Below are positions 8,399 through 9,138 of a DNA stretch of 9,138 nucleotides, one piece after another. Every line of letters begins with the position of its first letter. The stretch's first letter is position 1. A program made the translations under genes and the position numbers. This DNA comes from an uncultured Clostridia bacterium (GTDB lineage Bacteria > Bacillota > Clostridia > Oscillospirales > Acutalibacteraceae). The stretch spans positions 1-9,138 of the forward strand of contig CAMOTT010000075.1 of NCBI GenBank assembly GCA_946626015.1, in the 5' to 3' direction. The notes beneath the pieces are model-generated. The model was not told the origin of the DNA. It saw only the letters and a program-made list of their open reading frames with translations, and ran no database searches.

Positions 8399-8702
8399 AA
8401 TAGCTGCAATAGGAGACAAGGACAGCATCTGCGGTTTTGCCGCTCTCGGTATCCACACTTTTACGGAGGACAATCCCCAGGAGGCGGCGCGCAAGATCAG
8501 GCATATGTCTGAGAGCGATTACGGGGTGATCTTCATCACCGAAAAACTTGCCGCCCAGATCCCTGCGGAGCTTGACAGATTCAGGGAGCAGCCCCTTCCA
8601 TCCATCGTGCTTATTCCGGGCGTTTCCGGCAATACAGGCGCTGGCATGGCAAACGTGAGCAGATCCGTTGAACAGGCTGTCGGCTCAGATATAGTAGGTT
8701 AG
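8391..8702 (+). CDS. ntpG: V-type ATPase subunit F (NtpG), central shaft
   Basis: Subunit F binds subunit D in the rotating central shaft and modulates ATP hydrolysis. The 103 residues are the typical length and have the Rossmann-like F-subunit pattern: MYRIAAIGDKDSICGFAALG (1-20), then YGVIFITEKLAAQI (44-57), PSIVLIPGVSG (70-80) and the C-terminal VEQAVGSDIVG (93-103). The start overlaps the end of ntpC by eight bases, with GTGAGG upstream inside ntpC, so translation is likely coupled. It lies 49 bases before ntpA. The symbol follows the E. hirae naming; in other nomenclatures this is atpF of the V-type operon. Confidence 0.95.
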   Translation: MYRIAAIGDKDSICGFAALGIHTFTEDNPQEAARKIRHMSESDYGVIFITEKLAAQIPAELDRFREQPLPSIVLIPGVSGNTGAGMANVSRSVEQAVGSDIVG

Positions 8703-8751
8703 GATCATTCTCAGATAGAGTTCTCAATTTATTTTTGGAAGGTAAATATTT

Positions 8752-9138
8752 ATGAGTATAGGAAAAATAACAAAGATTTCCGGCCCGCTTGTAATTGCGT
8801 CGGGTATGCGTGACGCGAATATGTTCGACGTTGTCCGCGTAAGCAAGGAGCGTCTTATAGGCGAGATCATCGAAATGCACGGGGACAGAGCCTCCATACA
8901 GGTTTACGAGGAAACCTCCGGACTTGGCACAGGGGAGCCGGTGGAGTCCACCGAGATGCCCCTGAGCGTTGAGCTGGGACCCGGACTTATAAAGAGCATC
9001 TTTGACGGTATTCAGCGCCCCCTTGTGGCCATCAAAAAGCTTGCCGGCAACAATCTTACCAGAGGCATAGAGGTTCCCGCCCTTGACAGGGAGGCTGTCT
9101 GGCACTTTACGCCTGCGGCAAAGGCAGGGGATAAGGTC
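8752..9138 (+). CDS. ntpA: V-type ATPase catalytic subunit A (NtpA), N-terminal part (continues past the right edge)
   Basis: Subunit A carries the catalytic nucleotide sites of the A3B3 head. The 129 visible residues are open to the window end. They start [20 protein letters not shown] and cover the N-terminal beta-barrel, with the conserved runs [20 protein letters not shown] and [33 protein letters not shown] (76-91) and [20 protein letters not shown] (104-123) mark the entry to the non-homologous insert that distinguishes A from B and from F-type beta subunits. The P-loop would lie further right. The ATG at 8752 has GGAAGG nine bases upstream. The 49-base gap before it shows no clear hairpin or promoter. 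Confidence 0.96.
   Translation, partial: MSIGKITKISGPLVIASGMRDANMFDVVRVSKERLIGEIIEMHGDRASIQVYEETSGLGTGEPVESTEMPLSVELGPGLIKSIFDGIQRPLVAIKKLAGNNLTRGIEVPALDREAVWHFTPAAKAGDKV

Noticed and set aside
8611..9105. Minus-strand frame of 164 codons across the ntpG-ntpA junction
   Set aside because: It is antisense to ntpA, whose N-terminal barrel motifs are unmistakable, and to the end of ntpG.

Overview
The window reads as chromosomal DNA from an anaerobic Gram-positive of the Clostridia, most likely a Ruminococcus-like member of the Oscillospiraceae. That placement is inference. It rests on a bacterial V-type ATPase operon in the Enterococcus/Clostridia gene order, strong AGGAGG-type ribosome binding sites, sigma-A-like promoters, and Clostridia-type versions of the PRPP synthetase and cation-efflux proteins. 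I see no mobile element, CRISPR array, rRNA or tRNA.

The left part (1-3702) is all on the minus strand. Read in the direction of transcription it holds a cation diffusion facilitator, probably a Mn2+ exporter (3702-2524). Next comes a divergent, long PRPP synthetase (2342-1065), and then the 5' part of a magnesium transporter mgtE that runs off the left edge (848-1). Between the PRPP synthetase and mgtE lies a 216-base untranslated stretch. Its minus-strand transcript can fold into a 15-bp bulged helix, a bulged 10-bp hairpin, a long-range closing stem and a hairpin that masks the mgtE ribosome binding site. I could not match it to a known riboswitch class, and it is the best candidate here for something undescribed.

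The 233-base divergent region (3703-3935) has a recognisable promoter for each direction. Rightwards, from the promoter at 3822-3850, runs a V-type ATPase operon. Its order matches the Enterococcus hirae ntp operon: peripheral-stalk G/H-like subunit (ntpF position), a subunit (ntpI), c/K ring subunit (ntpK), stalk E subunit (ntpE), C/d subunit (ntpC), F subunit (ntpG), and the start of catalytic subunit A (ntpA), which runs off the right edge. The E and G/H subunits form the outer stalk, C/d and F the central shaft, I and K the ion-translocating membrane part, and A the nucleotide-binding head. The K subunit keeps all five residues known to ligate Na+ in E. hirae NtpK, so this is predicted to be a Na+-coupled enzyme.

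Apart from the mgtE leader the region is ordinary housekeeping and ion-homeostasis content. Secondary points are the divergent active-site motifs of the PRPP synthetase, an apparent second cytoplasmic domain on the cation-efflux protein, and short hairpins just upstream of several ribosome binding sites in the ATPase operon.
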